From NCBI GenBank assembly GCA_013399895.1, contig VXBA01001252.1:378143-442142 (forward strand): a DNA stretch of 64,000 nucleotides, written 5' to 3'. The notes under the pieces were generated by a model. It ran no database searches, was not told the DNA's origin, and saw only the letters and a program-made list of their open reading frames with translations. The position numbers and the translations under genes are program-made. Numbering within the stretch: the first letter of the stretch is position 1; each line of letters begins with the position of its first letter. Below are positions 24,433 to 39,072 of the stretch, in pieces. Origin of the DNA: Serilophus lunatus (taxonomy: Eukaryota > Chordata > Aves > Passeriformes > Eurylaimidae).

Positions 24433-27400
24433 GAAGTGATGAAGTGTATATTCTTGGACTCAATGTTATAATCAAAGTAGTCTTGGAAAATAAATGTAAA
24501 ATACAGACAGTTGGATATATTGAAAAGAGAAATTCAGCCTAACTTAAATGCAGATCTCTATGCAGACGTCTGTACTCATTAATGGCTCCAAGGTAAGAAA
24601 TATTAATCGAGTTTCTTGCTCCTCTTCAATGAAATATTTAATATATCTTTGCTTCAGGTTTCCCTTCTGCAAAAACAAAGTACTACTTTCATTTGTAATG
24701 TCCTTTACAATTGTAGGGAGAAAAGTTCTACTGAAAGCCAAGTATTACTGTCAAAATATCAGGAAGATGAAATTAATATTCATAACATGACAGAAATATT
24801 TTCTTTGGAATGAGGGATACAGATGCTAATAAGTAGCAAAGAGCTCTGTGGCTGTATTTAAAAATGGAGGGATATTGAGAAGCAATGCCAGAGAAAGAAG
24901 ACACTTAGATTTTTCTACGTATTGACTTCTAACTATATATCACATATAATAATTTTGCCCAGAAAATACATATTATAAAATATTGGTGTAGAAGGTCTTT
25001 AAAGAAAGTCACAATAAAAAAAAAATGGAGAATCATTTAATTAGTCCAGAGAAAACCACACAAAACTGAGTTTTAGTATTTCCTCTTTTTCTATTTAGAA
25101 AGCCAAAGGGATGTCCTGCTACTGACATAGCACCCTTGAAGAGTTAGGCTGCCATGATGAACAAGAAAGACTGTTGCAGGAACAATATATTAATTGCTTT
25201 TATTTAATGTTGTTTGTTTTCTTTGGGGTTCTTTGATGTTGTTGTTTGATTTCTTTTAAATATATTGTCTCTGTAGTCATCTTCTACTTTGTTTGATCTT
25301 AGGTATGCTTTTTGCTCTCTTTGATTTTTTTATTTCTGCTCTCTCTATCCTTCTTTTACTCAGGAGTTGCTAACTGATTTTAAGTTCAGGATGAACATAT
25401 GAAACTTCGTGGCTGAGCTTCTTAGAAACAAATGCTAGGAAAGTTTCCACAGAAACAAATTACTTATTACAGCCCCCTCGACTGCAGCTGCATAAAATAG
25501 TGCAGGGTGTTATACAGTTCTATATAACAGATTTGCCTTTGTGTCTTTATAGGTCAGCAGACAGTAGAACAAAGTTAATTTTCTCTGCATATTCAATTAT
25601 TTTCATCCTCCTTAGAGACTTTTAGTAGAAATGACAGAAATATGCCAGTCCAAGAGCATAACCAACAAGAAAGGAATATCTGAGTGCTATATGAGATAAG
25701 ATGAACCAGAACAACTTGAAACAATGAATTTAAAAACTCAGTACAAATATTTAAAATTCAAAAAAAGGCCTCATAATGAAATCTAATAGGTCTGTGCAGG
25801 AAAATCCCAAGTAAAGTGTGTGAGTCTCACAGAATAAGGCCACAGAAACTGAACTAGCATACGGGTATTGGGCAGGGAGATGAACAAACAATACCATTCC
25901 TTCTCTGAAATGAGTGATCAGATGTGCCAGTCAGCACTGTTCCTGATATATTGCTGAGAGCTCTGTCTCTTCTACTTGTCCAGTGCAAGCTATCAAGGCC
26001 ATCAAGCCAATTTCATATTATTAACAGAGATAAATTAGAAGAATAAACATTCAATATTTCAAAAGTAAACAGGATTAAATTACTGAGGTTTTATAAAATT
26101 TGGGTTTACCTAATATCACAATGAAAAAAAGTAAAATACACCACTACTTTAGTAATCCTCAGGGTTCCACACAGTGGGAAACATTTTCCCAGAACATTTA
26201 GTATGAGTGTCCTGTCTGTTTAGCAGTGCAGGAGAGGCAGGTGATCAACTGGTTATTTGGAATCTTATTTCCCTAATCACAAAGCCACAGTCTGGTGCCA
26301 GTGCCACAGTTCAGAACACAGAGAGAAGTCAGTACAGAATAAAACTCTCCCAAATTTCCCACTGACATGAGATGAGTCTTGGCTCACACATTAAATTTTT
26401 ACATAAAAAAAAAAATAAAAATATGATGCTGAAAGAGGTTCAAGTCTACAGCAATAGTTCAAATCTTTCTAATAATCTAGATCATGTCTCCTGCTCTCAC
26501 ACCAAATTACCACAAGCAACATCTCTGTGAGAAATTAATTGTGACACTGCATGAAAATCAAAATAAATCCCAGGAATACACACACACCTGCTTTCTAATT
26601 TTATACAATTGTTATCTTAATATGTGAAACAGGCATTCAAAGATTCAAAACTGTCTTTTCTTCCAATAAGTTTTTTCCTTGAAATTTGCTTAAAGAAGGT
26701 CTCTCTGAGTAGCATTCAGTGATGAGAGCATGTGGTGGATGCAAAAATATGCAAATCATCAGACTGCTAGCAGAACATACTCTTACATGGGGCAACAAAA
26801 TCACCTGAGCAGGAGCCTAAGGAAGCAAGGATCACTAATTCTCTCCCATGGACATAGGCTCTGTTAGATGTAAGAGCAGATATATTGGCTATTCCATTTT
26901 ACAATTGAGGTTAACTTTCCCAAAAATCTGTGTCCTTGGTGTATTTTAAAAAAAAGGATGCCAACACTTTATTCTCAGTAGGTAAAATGCTATTTCCTTT
27001 GGAAAAAAAAAAAAAGAATGTCAAACACTAGCAAACTCTTTTGCAGTTTAAAAGCTCCTGTCTGTGCACATTACTATTTTACAGAAAAAAAAAAATATAA
27101 AAATCTCTGTTTTGCTCTGTACACAAGGCTGCAACTAATTACAAGAAGAGACAGATGCTGAGTAGCCTTAAGGCTTTCCCTGCCACCACAGTGAGTCTGT
27201 GTGCTAGTCAACAAGCAGGTAGTGAGTGAACTCAAATGTTATCTGACAAGGCAGCAGATCCCATCACCTAGGGTTAGAATACAGACAAGCAACTCCGTGT
27301 TCAAAAGTAAAGACAGAAAAATTTCAAGCAGATTGTTTCTGACAGAAATCATATCACAGCCGCACTTTCTGACAAAGTCTATGCGAATGAAACTATACAC

Positions 27401-29551
27401 TTTCTGTTTTCCATCTTCCCCTTTAAGAAACAGCCAGTGTTTCAAAGGTACATTGAAGGTGACAGCTCAATGCACAGTGGTTAGCAAGTGCTTCTGTGTT
27501 TGTTTTCTCTTTGGAAGTATTAGGAAACCTCAACTGCTTGTCTGTGGGGGAGCAGAAGAGTGTCCCACTTTTTCCTACTCATTCTTTGCTTCCTAAGCAC
27601 TTCCAACTTGCTCACAGATGCCAAGTGTCAATTCCACAACATAAAATTGTGGCATGAAAAACTCCACATGACTATCTGGAAGCTTTAGAGGAGTGGCACC
27701 ACCCTAAAAAGGAAAGTTAGCATAAAAATAAAACCTGTCTATAACTGGCAATACTGTTACCCCTGAAAGACGAACAAAATTTCCTAGCTGAATCCTAGCA
27801 GAGAATCGGTTCTTAGCTTTGAAACAGAGTTTTTGTCCTTTCTTTACAATAAACGTGATCTCCATACATTTTTAAGTGTTACAGTATATCTGCAAAGTAA
27901 TAGTTTCCTTGCTTTCCACCCAGAAAGGATTGAATTCATCTGGATTGATTTGGCTGTTTCACTGTGAGTAATGTCAAAACAACACAGGAGAAATACAGTG
28001 TTCAATGGAGCACATCAGATTTTATGTACATAGGTTCTAGCAGTGCTGTGGATTTTGACCTGCAAGCTGGGCATTTGCTCCCAATGGCCCGTGAAAACCC
28101 CTAGGGAAGTTTTTAGGCTTTAACCAACTAGCATTACAAATACCACTTTCTTTTGCTGAAGAGTATTTTCCAACCTTAAAGATTGAACAGAGAATGTGAA
28201 CCGTTTGCTTACCCCGTGGTATCATTAAGATACAAAAGGTGAATGAGGCATTTATTTCTAAACATTCCTTTCAGCAGAATGGGATAAACACACTGCTAAT
28301 TACCACAGGTGAAAGACTGTAAATAGAAGCAAGTAAAGAAGCACTGAACATTACAGACAGAGCATGGTCACCCTGTGCTAAAGTTATTTTGGACTTCAGA
28401 TTTCTTTTACATTTCCATTCCTTCCTGTAACATTTTTAGGAATGACATTAAAGACTGTTTAATACTATGGGTTTGCAGCACTTGAACATTACCAAAAAAA
28501 TTGTGCAGCACATTTCATTTGAGATTATACTAGAAAACTGGAGGCATGGAATATAGAAAATATATTTAGTGTCTTCTTGTGCGAGTCAGTCAGAATTCAT
28601 AATACTGCCAACTGTGCAGAACACTGATTCCTGTGCAAGATGTTGGCTTTGCTCATAATGAAATTTACAGGGCTTGGGATGCAGTACCTTCCACGATGGG
28701 AATTTACATAATTTTCTAAATGACTTAATTTTTAAATAATCTCTGATAGATGTTTCTAGGGATTAGAGCTAATAGAGCTATATTACCACCAGTAGTTCCC
28801 AATTATATAGGACTACACTGAATTTGGTTTATTAAGTCTTCATACCCCATCAGAGAATTTTTATTGTTGGAATGTTTTTCTGTTCTAAGATAAAGTGTTT
28901 TATTGAAAATCAAATTCTTCATTAGGAATAATAATCTGTCCTTAAAAGTTTAGTTAGCAAGACTGTGCTTACTCTGTGGAGGTTTATCATACTGCAGCTG
29001 CTTTACTCAGCTCCTTCCAAGTTAACATCTCTGCTCTCTAGTACAGTAACAGTGGTGTCATACAGTTTATGAACAATTTAAAAGCAGTTAGACTTTGGGG
29101 CCAGTCATGCACATCATGTGTGGATTTGAGTGTCCTGCCTGAGGTTATGAAAGACCTACAGTCCACTTCTCTTTCTTTAAAAGAAGTCTGAAGGTCCAAA
29201 AAAAAAGAGAAAAAGCATCATTTGCAACAGCTATATGTTCTACCAAGTTCTTTCCCCATTTCTTCTGACAAACTCTTTAGGTCTCTGATAGGGATGTCAA
29301 CTAAGCAACCTGAAAGGTGGGGGGATGAGATATCTTTAAAGGGGACTGGGAAGACTAAATACTTCACAGCTTTTTTAATAGCAGAAAACGACCAAGAAAA
29401 ATCAGACCAAAAAAAATTAACAAAAACCTTGATGATTCCAGAATTCTGGTACCTCAAACTTGGTATGCAGTTTAATTCATCCAGGCAGACCCTGAACTTG
29501 AGAGCAGTTAGGCTCTAGACCTTTCAGATTAAATGAATGGTTGGATGACTT
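24433..29551. other. Noncoding DNA, no supported gene
   Basis: AT-rich with several A-runs (26404-26414, 27003-27014, 27085-27095). A 131-codon plus frame (27201-27596) and its antisense have no recognisable domain and no good splice borders. An octamer ATGCAAAT lies at 26749-26756, within TGGATGCAAAAATATGCAAA. No transposon is identified. Confidence 0.6.
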
Positions 29552-29575
29552 AAATAATAACAATAATAATAATAA
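29552..29575. repeat. (AAT)n microsatellite, imperfect
   Basis: AATAATAACAATAATAATAA, with one AAC interruption. Confidence 0.9.
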
Positions 29576-32500
29576 GCCCTTTCTGTAATCAAATGAGCTG
29601 CCTGGTCTCTGTGAAATCATTATATCATGAGTGCCTGAACATCACGAGTTGTTCTTGATTAATGTGACTAGCTGGGAAGGCAACGCTCACAGAAGGATGA
29701 AAATTACAAGAAGTGAAAATTACAAAGAGATTACAAAAGAAAATGACTAATATAGCCCAGTGACTCAGTTACTCAGAGATTGCTCCAGATTTACAGTAGG
29801 ATGAAAAGAAATTTACTTCAAACATCAGCTTTTTTGTCATCCTGCTCCTTGCTGTTAGTTCATGCCTCCTTAGACACAGGACTAGTTGTTTTAAGAAGCA
29901 CTGGAGAACCATACACAAACAAATCCTGTTGTATTTGAGAGACAGTCTCTACAAGTTTGGGAACTCAGCAGAGATGATACATATTTTGTAAGAGAAGTAG
30001 ACAGGTGTCCTTTCTCAAACACAGCAAAAACAGAAAGAAAATATTTCCGTCTGTTTGTTGCTTTTGTTTTTCAGCAAGAAGGCAGGCAGAGATCAGGGCT
30101 TGCACTTTCCCAAGAAGAGCTTATTCTGTTCGTATGTGAAACAGAAGAATGTTATTAAGAAGCTTGAAAAGAATTTTCATTTTAAAGTATATATTTTAAA
30201 ATTTACTTTGAATATACAAATATACACAGAGGATAGATATAGATATTTGTTTTATTGGGAATTTTAAGAGAAACCATAAATAAGGAGTTGTATACCTCTA
30301 GGCAACTTGCTGTCTTTTTGCAAAACAAAAATAGAAAAGTTCTAAGAAATAATTTAAAGGCTCTATAACCTGTTATTGCTAATAATATAAGAAGTAGGTT
30401 AGGCTTAGAAGAAATTTCCCATTTACAATGTGAACATACATGTAGTTCTGATGCTTAATTGCTTTTAAAATACTTCAGAAATTGTAGCTTCATCACCACT
30501 ATATATATCTTGCACGCACATAAAATTCTAGCTACTTCAGAGATATTTTGACAGTAATGTTCCTTCATTTTCTTGATCTTTTATCTGTTTGCTTGACCCA
30601 AAAGGGCTAAAAAGCCTAAGAGAAACATTCTGGAATCTGCTTATACTAAATTATGTACATTTTTCAAAAGTAGTCACATATATTCTTATTTAAAATATCC
30701 AATGAAACAAGTAGTGTTCACTACAGAAATCAATAAGAAAGCACTGGAAAATAGTGAATAACTTCTATCAGCAAATTATGACCATTTTATGAAAACAATA
30801 AAGGACATTAAACAATTTGTAAGTGTGCAGAAAAAGATATGGTATAGATTTTGGAGTATGAGCTAAATGTTTCAGAAGGATTCATTTGAAATTGTTATTG
30901 CTGCACACCATCAGGCAGGAGAGCTTTGTTTATTTATCTCATGATTCCAGATGAAGAGGACATTGCACACAACCGAGTGTTCTACTCAGAAGTTAACGTG
31001 CCTCTAGTGCATTGAAAAAACCCCACACTACACTTCTAAAGTTAGAAATACTATATTTAAGAATCTGAGTTCCTAAACAACTGATTGGGGAATTCTTAGG
31101 AAACAGACCCTGTTGACAGTGAATTAAGGATAAGCAGTTGTTTGAATTCTCTCTCTGGATTGCCTAAGGGTCCAGAAGTCATGTTGTCACACAAGCTATA
31201 AAGGAACACAAGCAGCACAGGTACACATGAGAGTCTAAAATAAAATTTATATCTACTCCAAGTGCATATCTGTGCATTAAGAACTTATTTAAGCATGGCA
31301 TGTGCCCTCTCATAAGTGGTTTACTCAGAGTGTTGTCTCTGCAGATGAAAACATGTATGAACCATCTCTTAATTTTATGATAAAACATTGCTGCAAGGAA
31401 TATAATGGCCAATTTAATGTTTACCCTACATACTTTTAATTATTCCAATTTGTATAAAAAACAACCAAACCAGCACAATGGCCAACAGAGTCTTTTTGTC
31501 CTGCTACAGAAAACTAATATTATATATACAAACACAGTGAAATTATTTTAGTGTAGCTAGTGAAAGAAAGTAAGGAGGCTTTCTCCCCGCCCACGCTGTT
31601 TCCAAGTAGTTGTTGCTAGTTAGCCCATGAAGTTAAAGGAATTTTTTTGTGTGTGCATCAGGTGCTTGCCAGGGCAGGAACTTTGCTTTGATACACACTT
31701 GTAAAGTGCTATCTGCAATTCTGGTCCTTTAAAAAATAAACAATGGGAGTATGCTTCATTTAACATGTCTAAAAATATTTTTGCCCCAGGAACAGCATGC
31801 AGGCTCTCTGTAACTGGTCACAAGGCCAATAAAGTGTAAACACAGAAACATGGACGATTGTCTCTCTACATCTCACTGTCCATTGCTATGATCTCTGGCT
31901 CCTACTTAAAGCTCTGCTACATTGGGAACTGGTTATTCCAGTAGTTAATCAGTATTAGGTACTCTGACTATATATATTTTGACAAAGCAGTAGTCATTTT
32001 GACATAAAATAGCTATTGATCTTGCTTTTTTCTTAAAGGAGGTCCTCTGCTGAAACAAAACAAAAATTGCTTTCTAACACTCAAACTGGTAAATTAAAGA
32101 AAAATTATATATTTATATATAAAAGGCAAAAAATCATACAGAAGTGTGTGTTGTGTATGAAGGTTCTTATATACCTTTCTGACCGAGAACACGCCAAAAA
32201 GCAGTGTCGTTAAAAACATTCCTTCCACAGTTTCATTTGCTTCCTTACCACTGACATTTTCTGCTGCTTCCCGTGTTCTCCTTCAGGGCACCATCCATTG
32301 GCAGAGGCCGGCTGTTCCCTTTATGAACACAAGATTCTCTGTATGGCCTCTCCTGAAGAAAGTTTGACAGTTGCCCTGCTGCTTTCAAAAATGCAAGGAG
32401 GACGAGCTGAGGGGCAAAGCCATTTCCATAAACAATGGACACAAATCCTGCCTCTCCAGAAACACATGAGCAGTGCTACATTTAGAGAACTGGCGTAGCT

Positions 32501-35082
32501 TATGTTTGAGGAAGTCAACATGTGCTTGTTTATCATCATTTTTGTATCTCAATTGCTTTTGTCAGAAATTAGATTTACTTTGAGACTGCTTTTTGTTAAG
32601 CATTTTTGGTTTTGCTTTTTTGTGTTGTTATTTTTCCTCCTTTTTGTTTTTTCAATACATATTTTGGAAGTTAGGTATTTGCAATGTCCTAGATCTCCCT
32701 GTTTCTTCAGGAAACACTGAAAGAAAAATCCAATATAACTAAGGTAATGAATAGAACTGCATAAAAATGTTTTAATTATGCAAGATAAATTCCACTCCCC
32801 CTAAACCATACTTAGACCTTATGATTATTCATAAAGAGAGAAAAAGAACAGAAATGTTTATTTTGGGTTTGCTGGGGGCTTGTTTGACTTTTTTTAGATC
32901 AAATCAGAAGAATCACCAGGAGACTTCCATAAGAATTCTTCAAAACTAGACATGGATTCTCCATGAGGAGCCACTCAATAGAAAATAGCAGGAAACACCT
33001 GCTTCAGATCTCCTAGAGTAGATCAGATATGCTCTATCCTATTGCTGAACTTGTTTCGACAAATTTCAAATGGAATGGCACTACTTTGCCATCCTGCCCT
33101 TAAAGAAATCAAATGCATACCTGTTGTCAGTCTAAGAACAACAGCAGGTGTTATAGAGAACAGAAGAGTGGAATACAAGAGTAATTTTATCAGGCTTTAG
33201 TAAAAGCAGTAGTTATCAAACTACTAGATACACACACCAGCACAAAGGGGGCATAGGTAAACCACAATCCTATGATGAATGTCCTGCAGGTTCAAACATG
33301 GATCTACCTTGGCCTCTTCAGGATTCTTTGGCACACGGTGAACATCAGTCATGTTCCTGTTCTTATGTCAAATTCTTTTAGATAATAATTATTGAGCTCA
33401 ATTATTAATTCTTAAAAATAAACCTAAATTAGTCCAGTCAAATATATATTCACTGAATCAGCATCCAGTAACGTGCTGAAGACACTTTGTCCCATAAATT
33501 AAAATTCTTTTTCCCTGTTGTTTATTTTCCATTATTACCAGTAACCTATCCACTAAACCACAGATAAACACAAGCATTTTTTTAAAATAAATATTATTTA
33601 AATTTCATACAGCTTAAAAGGAAAAATAAAACAAGATTAAAACTATTTTCACTAACCTCCACGAAGACAAGTTCATGGCTTTTGGGTATTTAATGAATCA
33701 AGCCTTGGATGTGTTGTTAAACATGATTTTTAGCCACATTGAAAATTGTTTCTTGGTAATGACAGGTTTTGAACAAAATGTGCTGGTTTTTTCTCTTCTT
33801 TCTCCCATCAACTGCTATTTGTTTCTCTTTTTCTCTCCAGCTGCTCATGTTATTACTTGCTTAATTTTTCCTTTTTCTCTCTCGATCTTCCCTGCCTTCA
33901 GGTGTTTCAGTGCTAGTTTTCAAATATTCTATTTGTGGTAGATTTCTCTAGCAGGGATTTGTTTCAACTGTGTCACTAGGTTTTGTGTATTTATTGTTGC
34001 TGTCTTCAATTAAAATAATCTCATCAAATCATTGTCATTCCTGTTAGAGTGATTTTTGGTTGAGTTTCTTTTTTCATAAATATACATGAGATTAAAGTGT
34101 GGCTGAACACAGATTCATTTTACTGTGTAATATCAGCTTTCTATTTATTAATTAACGCCTCAAGAAAACATAACATCAGCTGATTGAAATCAATATATTG
34201 TTGGGATTTATATTCAAGAAGAATTGCATAGTAGCAAATAATTTTTTCTCCCTCTCTCTGTACATGTAAGTTGCACATGACTTGCAGACTGGAAACCATA
34301 TTCAAGTTAAGTAGCAGAATAAAAACTGCACAAGGTACATGACAAAGCTTCTTTCTATAAAATATATTTTACTCTGAAGGCGTAGGAAAATTCATTCAGT
34401 AACCAAGTCTAGTGGTCCAACAGAGCTGCTACTTGAACAGCTCCACAAGTGAAGTCAGACAAGGACTAAAATTAAGCAACCTGTCCATCAAAATGCAATT
34501 GCTCTTGGAATTATATAAATAATTATATTCCATGCCAAACGAACACCCTCAGATATGTCAATAACAAACTGCTTATGTAGAAATCTGATTTTCTGTTATG
34601 CTTCTATTCCATTTTGGGACATTCTTGTGATGACACATTCACTAAACAACCACTAGAACTGAACATATTTCAGTGATTAAAATATTATATTAGAGTATTT
34701 TGACATCAATGTTAACAACAGGCACAAATCTCCGACTGTTTATATAGGTAGATTGGTAAGCTACACGGAGATGGAGAAAGAAACCTGATCAAAGACCAGC
34801 ATTAAATTTGCCTCTTTATGCTGATTTTTCGTTTCTATCATAGCAAAGAAAATTTCACCAGTGTAAAAGTTTAACTGAGATTTAAGTTTCCTCTACATCC
34901 ATTTTGTTTCTTGGCATCATTAAGAAAACTAAAGGGTTTCCAGCACCATAAAGGTCTATCACCTTTAGCCTGATTATTTCTTCGAAAGGTTTTTCAGCTC
35001 TTTTCATTGAGAAGCTCATGTGCCAACACTAAGAAATAAATCTCTGGGTGAAGTTAGTCCAAAAGTCACAGGACCAGAAATT
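29576..35082. other. Noncoding DNA, no supported gene
   Basis: No exon is supported. At 32245-32500 overlapping frames occur on both strands, preceded on the plus strand by TTCTCCTTCAG, which resembles an acceptor, but no donor or family match fixes an exon. The block 31570-31920 has denser sequence words, including two AACAATGG/CCATTG SOX-type sites, and could be regulatory. The rest is AT-rich low-information sequence. Confidence 0.6.
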
Positions 35083-35167
35083 GAAAACAAACTAACAAAT
35101 CAAACAAAAATCAAACAAAATCAAACAAAAACAAATAAACAAAACAAACAAACAAACAAAAACCAAA
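35083..35167. repeat. A/C-rich tract, (CAAA)n-like
   Basis: Irregular repeats of CAAA, CAAAA and TCAAACAAAA end in a short CAAACAAACAAACAAA run. The plus strand is nearly devoid of G. Confidence 0.9.
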
Positions 35168-37212
35168 CTGGTAGTCTTTAGTTGCACTGCCTTAAATTGA
35201 CTAAGGGCACAACAGATCTCTGCTGCAGCCAGACTGCATGAATCTTTAAAACTACATGAAATGCTATATGCCTACACAGCTGTTCTACCCATCATTTCTT
35301 AATGGAGAAGGATTCACACGGAATCACATAGCAGTAGAAACAGTAGGAAAAAATTTTGCCTAAAATCTCAGCTTCAGTAGAGGAATCCCCCCCTGATCTG
35401 CCATGGGGCTTCCTCATCTGAGGAAACAAACTGCCATTATCCTACCTGGGATTCAAATCAAAATCAGATTACATGCTCACAGTCTGCGATGCTCAATCCT
35501 TTCTCCTCTGCAAGCATTTATATGACACAGAGTATCCTTTACCAAAGAAGAGAACACGTAAGGATAACATATTTATGAAACTTAAATGGTTCAATTATTT
35601 TCATCCCAGTAGCTTTATGAGAGAGGTAAAAGTATGAAACTCCATTAAATGATATAACTCAGAGGAATTATTACAATGCTTGTGCATTACTACTAATTCC
35701 ACCCTATTAGATGATACTATATCTTTTCATAATGAAGATTAAATGCAGCAGAAACCATATAATGGCAGAACTGCTGTAGATCAAATTGAGTCTGCCATAA
35801 GAAAAATGATCACTGATCCCAAGACGTTATGGAATAGTAAACTTAAATTGTGCCACTTTTCAAGTTTATGTGACTATGATTATTTAATTTTCCTTTGTGC
35901 GTGCTCAAGTATAGCTGATATGCAACTACACATGAAAGAACCTGAAATTAATTTGTCTGTATAAGATCAGTGACTGTACAAATTCTTATGAAAACTAACA
36001 TGCCATGACAATAGTAATTTTGATAAAATTACAGCAAGAACTGCAATTCTCTGCCATCTGGCTGTCTCATCATAACTACTTTGATGTGCTTTTTATTACT
36101 TATTTACTTATTTCAACTACTTTAGCAGTTGTTTCAGGCCTTAGCAATGTTAACTACAGAAAAATATTAAAGAAACAGCATTGTCAAACTTCCTTATGGA
36201 AATTTGAAAGAATCTACAATCATCTTTAATTAAACCCCAATAAGAAATCTTCTCTGAAATAGACCTACTTTATAAGAATGCAGACAAACTCTGTAATTCA
36301 TATTTTAAAATGCAAATGAATATTAATTTACAGAGCAGTCTGATTAGTTTATTCAAAAGTCTGAATGAACTTCCATTCCCCTTTCATCTTCCTGGATAAA
36401 ACCTTTCAATTACTTTTGGAATTGAATCACATATTTACTTAATATATGAACACAATTAACAGACTAACAGAGAAGTATATCTAGGTACATTTTTACAAAT
36501 AAGGAACCCATTTACTTGAGGTCAGGGTATCAGTACTGTGCATTTCTAATTCAATCATATTTATTCCAAGGCAAATCATCTCTTTGGAGACTTTTTATGA
36601 ATACTAACTAGCCACCATAATTTATTTCCTTTATAAGGTGGAGAATGGTGGAGAAGGTCGAATACTGCCTTTATATTACCACTGCAAATTTGTTTGCTTG
36701 ATAAAGATCCTGATCTGAAAACATAGAACTTTTATCATTTTATACTGTAATCATTCAGATTCAGATTTCTCAGATAAACTCTAGAATATCCAAAGCTCAG
36801 ACTCTTTCCCTCTTTCCCAGGAGATACAGATATTTTCCATATCCTTTATAGAATTATTAGATAGATAGTATGCAATATGGTTCAAAATGTGTGCACATTA
36901 AGTATCATCTAGCATCATTTAACACATGCAGATTTTATATAAATGTTAAACTTCAGAAGCCTAACAGTAAAAAAAAAAATATATTATAGAAGGTAAGGTC
37001 ACATCTACTAACCTAGCAGCAATCTAGTTCTGATTATTTTTTTCATGCACTCCTTAATACTTAAGAAATACTTGGATGCTATCTAAGAGAAGTTAGTAAA
37101 GTACAAAGAATACATTTGGCAAGGTGAAGAGATTGAGTGCAATTTCTAGTGAAGATCTCTATCATGAATCCTATTTCCAGTCTTTTACTGGTATCATATC
37201 TGTAGGCAGCTT
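35168..37212. other. Noncoding DNA, no supported gene
   Basis: Small random frames only (35743-35964 and 36005-36229, plus). No repeat family is recognised. Confidence 0.65.
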
Positions 37213-37400
37213 AGAATCATAGAATAATAGAATATCCTTAGTTGGAAGGGACCCACAGATCATTGAATCCAACTCCTGGACCTGCACAAGACAACTCTAA
37301 GAATGACACCGTGTGCCTGAGAGCATTATCCAAAGGCTTCTTGAGCTCTGGCAGGCTTAGGGCCATGGCTACTGCCCTGAGGAGACTGTTTTGGGTCACG
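37213..37400 (-). mobile_element. CR1 LINE 3' end, minus strand
   Basis: The left edge, AGAATCATAGAATAATAGAA, is the reverse complement of a CR1 terminal tail. It is followed by GTTGGAAGGGACCCACAGAT and CCAACTCCTGGACCTGCACA, which match the 3' untranslated region of an avian CR1 subfamily read backwards. Similarity fades near 37400, so this is a copy of only about 190 bp. A 78-codon plus frame over it is a chance frame. Confidence 0.93.
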
Positions 37401-37728
37401 AGGAGTGAAGTCTTGGACCCACATCAGCTGACCCACACAGATCTTGGTCTAGTTGGATTTTCACCCATGAACCCATAAAGCCCACTTTGGAGTGATGGCC
37501 AAATCCTAACCTGGTATACACTTCCAGTTCATTGAATTAGTTGAATTCAGTGAAACTGTAGGAATTAACACCAGGTTAGAGTTTAAAGTTGTATCTCTCG
37601 GTCAGGGCAAAGACCTGTTATGGTGGAAACTCCATTAATGATGCTGTATTTGTATTGTGAAGCTGGAAGTTCTACGAGGCAGCCAATTCCACCTTCTGTG
37701 AGCTCTAAACTCTCAGAGAATTAAATTT

Positions 37729-37789
37729 AAAAAAAAAAACACAAACAACAAACAATAAAACAACCAATAACCAAAACAAAACACAACAG
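37729..37789. repeat. A-run followed by A/C-rich tract
   Basis: Eleven A, then irregular CAAACAACAAACAATAAAAC-type repeats. The tract has no G before its last base. Confidence 0.9.
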
Positions 37790-39044
37790 ATAGAGCTGCC
37801 ATCCAAAACTCCTTGCAGATGGCGTGAAATAGCTTAACTACAATTCACTGGGAGCTAATTTCAGTCATTGCTAATACATGCTGGGTAGAAAATTAGTGTC
37901 AAACAACAAAACGGCATCATTTTTTTAAAAGCATTTGGATTCAAGTTTCAAATACTCCCAATTAATCAGTACTCAAGTTTCCAGATTCAAACCTCTTCTA
38001 TAGAATTGCTCACTACCTATATCTTTCAGTTTTAAGAAAGAGTATGTAGGATGTTGAATGTTATTGTTAGATTGCAAAAACTGAATCAATGAAACATGGC
38101 TATATAATATAGGCCATATATTTATATAACAAATAGACAGGTTTAGCATTTTTCTAAATGTTTGCTTATCTGAGTCATTTTTCTCTGCTGAACAGGAGAA
38201 TCTTTCTGCACAGAGGTTTTCTTTTTATTCTGTATTTGATCCCTCCATAGATTTATCAGCAGAGACCTGTCTGAACAGGCCATGCCACCGAAACTACGGA
38301 GGAAGACCATGCAATTTAGATTTGTTTCCTTGTATCCATTTACTTATTTTTGATAAAAGCTTTTTTAATTTTTGATCTCAAGATATAAAAATTATTTGCA
38401 CCATAAATGAGGGTATCAGACAATCTGCAGATTTATCTTGGATTTGAAAAAATAGACTTACTGCAAAAATACCTCTCAAAAGCACCAGAGCTACTGCTAT
38501 GGTAACACAACATATGAAAGTTTAAGCAACATTGCTGGATCATGTTTTTATTTTGTTTTCAAAATCCATAGATTAATAACAAATTGAAATAACGGATAGA
38601 CATCTGTACATATAAGAATGTTCAACAAGAGTTTGCATCTGTATAGAGTTAAGTTTGCGATACTGGTAATTCTACAGCATTTCCAAAAGTGGAGACTTTT
38701 TTTTTATTAGAAGGTGAGCAGTTTTTTGTAAAAATAATGGATTTATTTTTAAAATACTGTAGGTTCTTGTAAGAGTCAAGGAGTAGGGTGCTTAAAATTA
38801 GAGACAGGTACTTGACATTAAAATAACCCCAAACAATTTTTGTTTTCTGTTATATAAAATTAGAAACCTTTCTGATTTGCTTTGCACACACATTCAAAGC
38901 TTGGCCCGTGTTTATATATACCATCCAGAAGACATAAGATAGACATACAGAAAAAATGCTAAATTTAGAGCTAAAGAAACTCACAACAATTTAATCTGTA
39001 ACTTCCTAAGTTCTTTTGAATATTTGAATGCATTGAATATTCAT

Positions 39045-39072
39045 ATAAAGATGAATATACATTCATCTTTAT
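39045..39072. repeat. Perfect 12-bp inverted repeat with 4-base loop
   Basis: ATAAAGATGAAT (39045-39056) and ATTCATCTTTAT (39061-39072) are exact reverse complements around the loop ATAC. The stem is AT-rich and does not extend outward. Confidence 0.95.

Noticed and set aside
27201..27596. 131-codon plus frame
   Set aside because: No recognisable domain, no splice borders, and an overlapping antisense frame. Plausible by chance in a window this long.
33675..33941. 88-codon hydrophobic plus frame resembling a membrane protein
   Set aside because: Driven by T-rich DNA giving Phe and Leu codons; no real family pattern.
37242..37478. 78-codon plus frame at 37.3 kb
   Set aside because: Lies on the antisense of a CR1 3' end.
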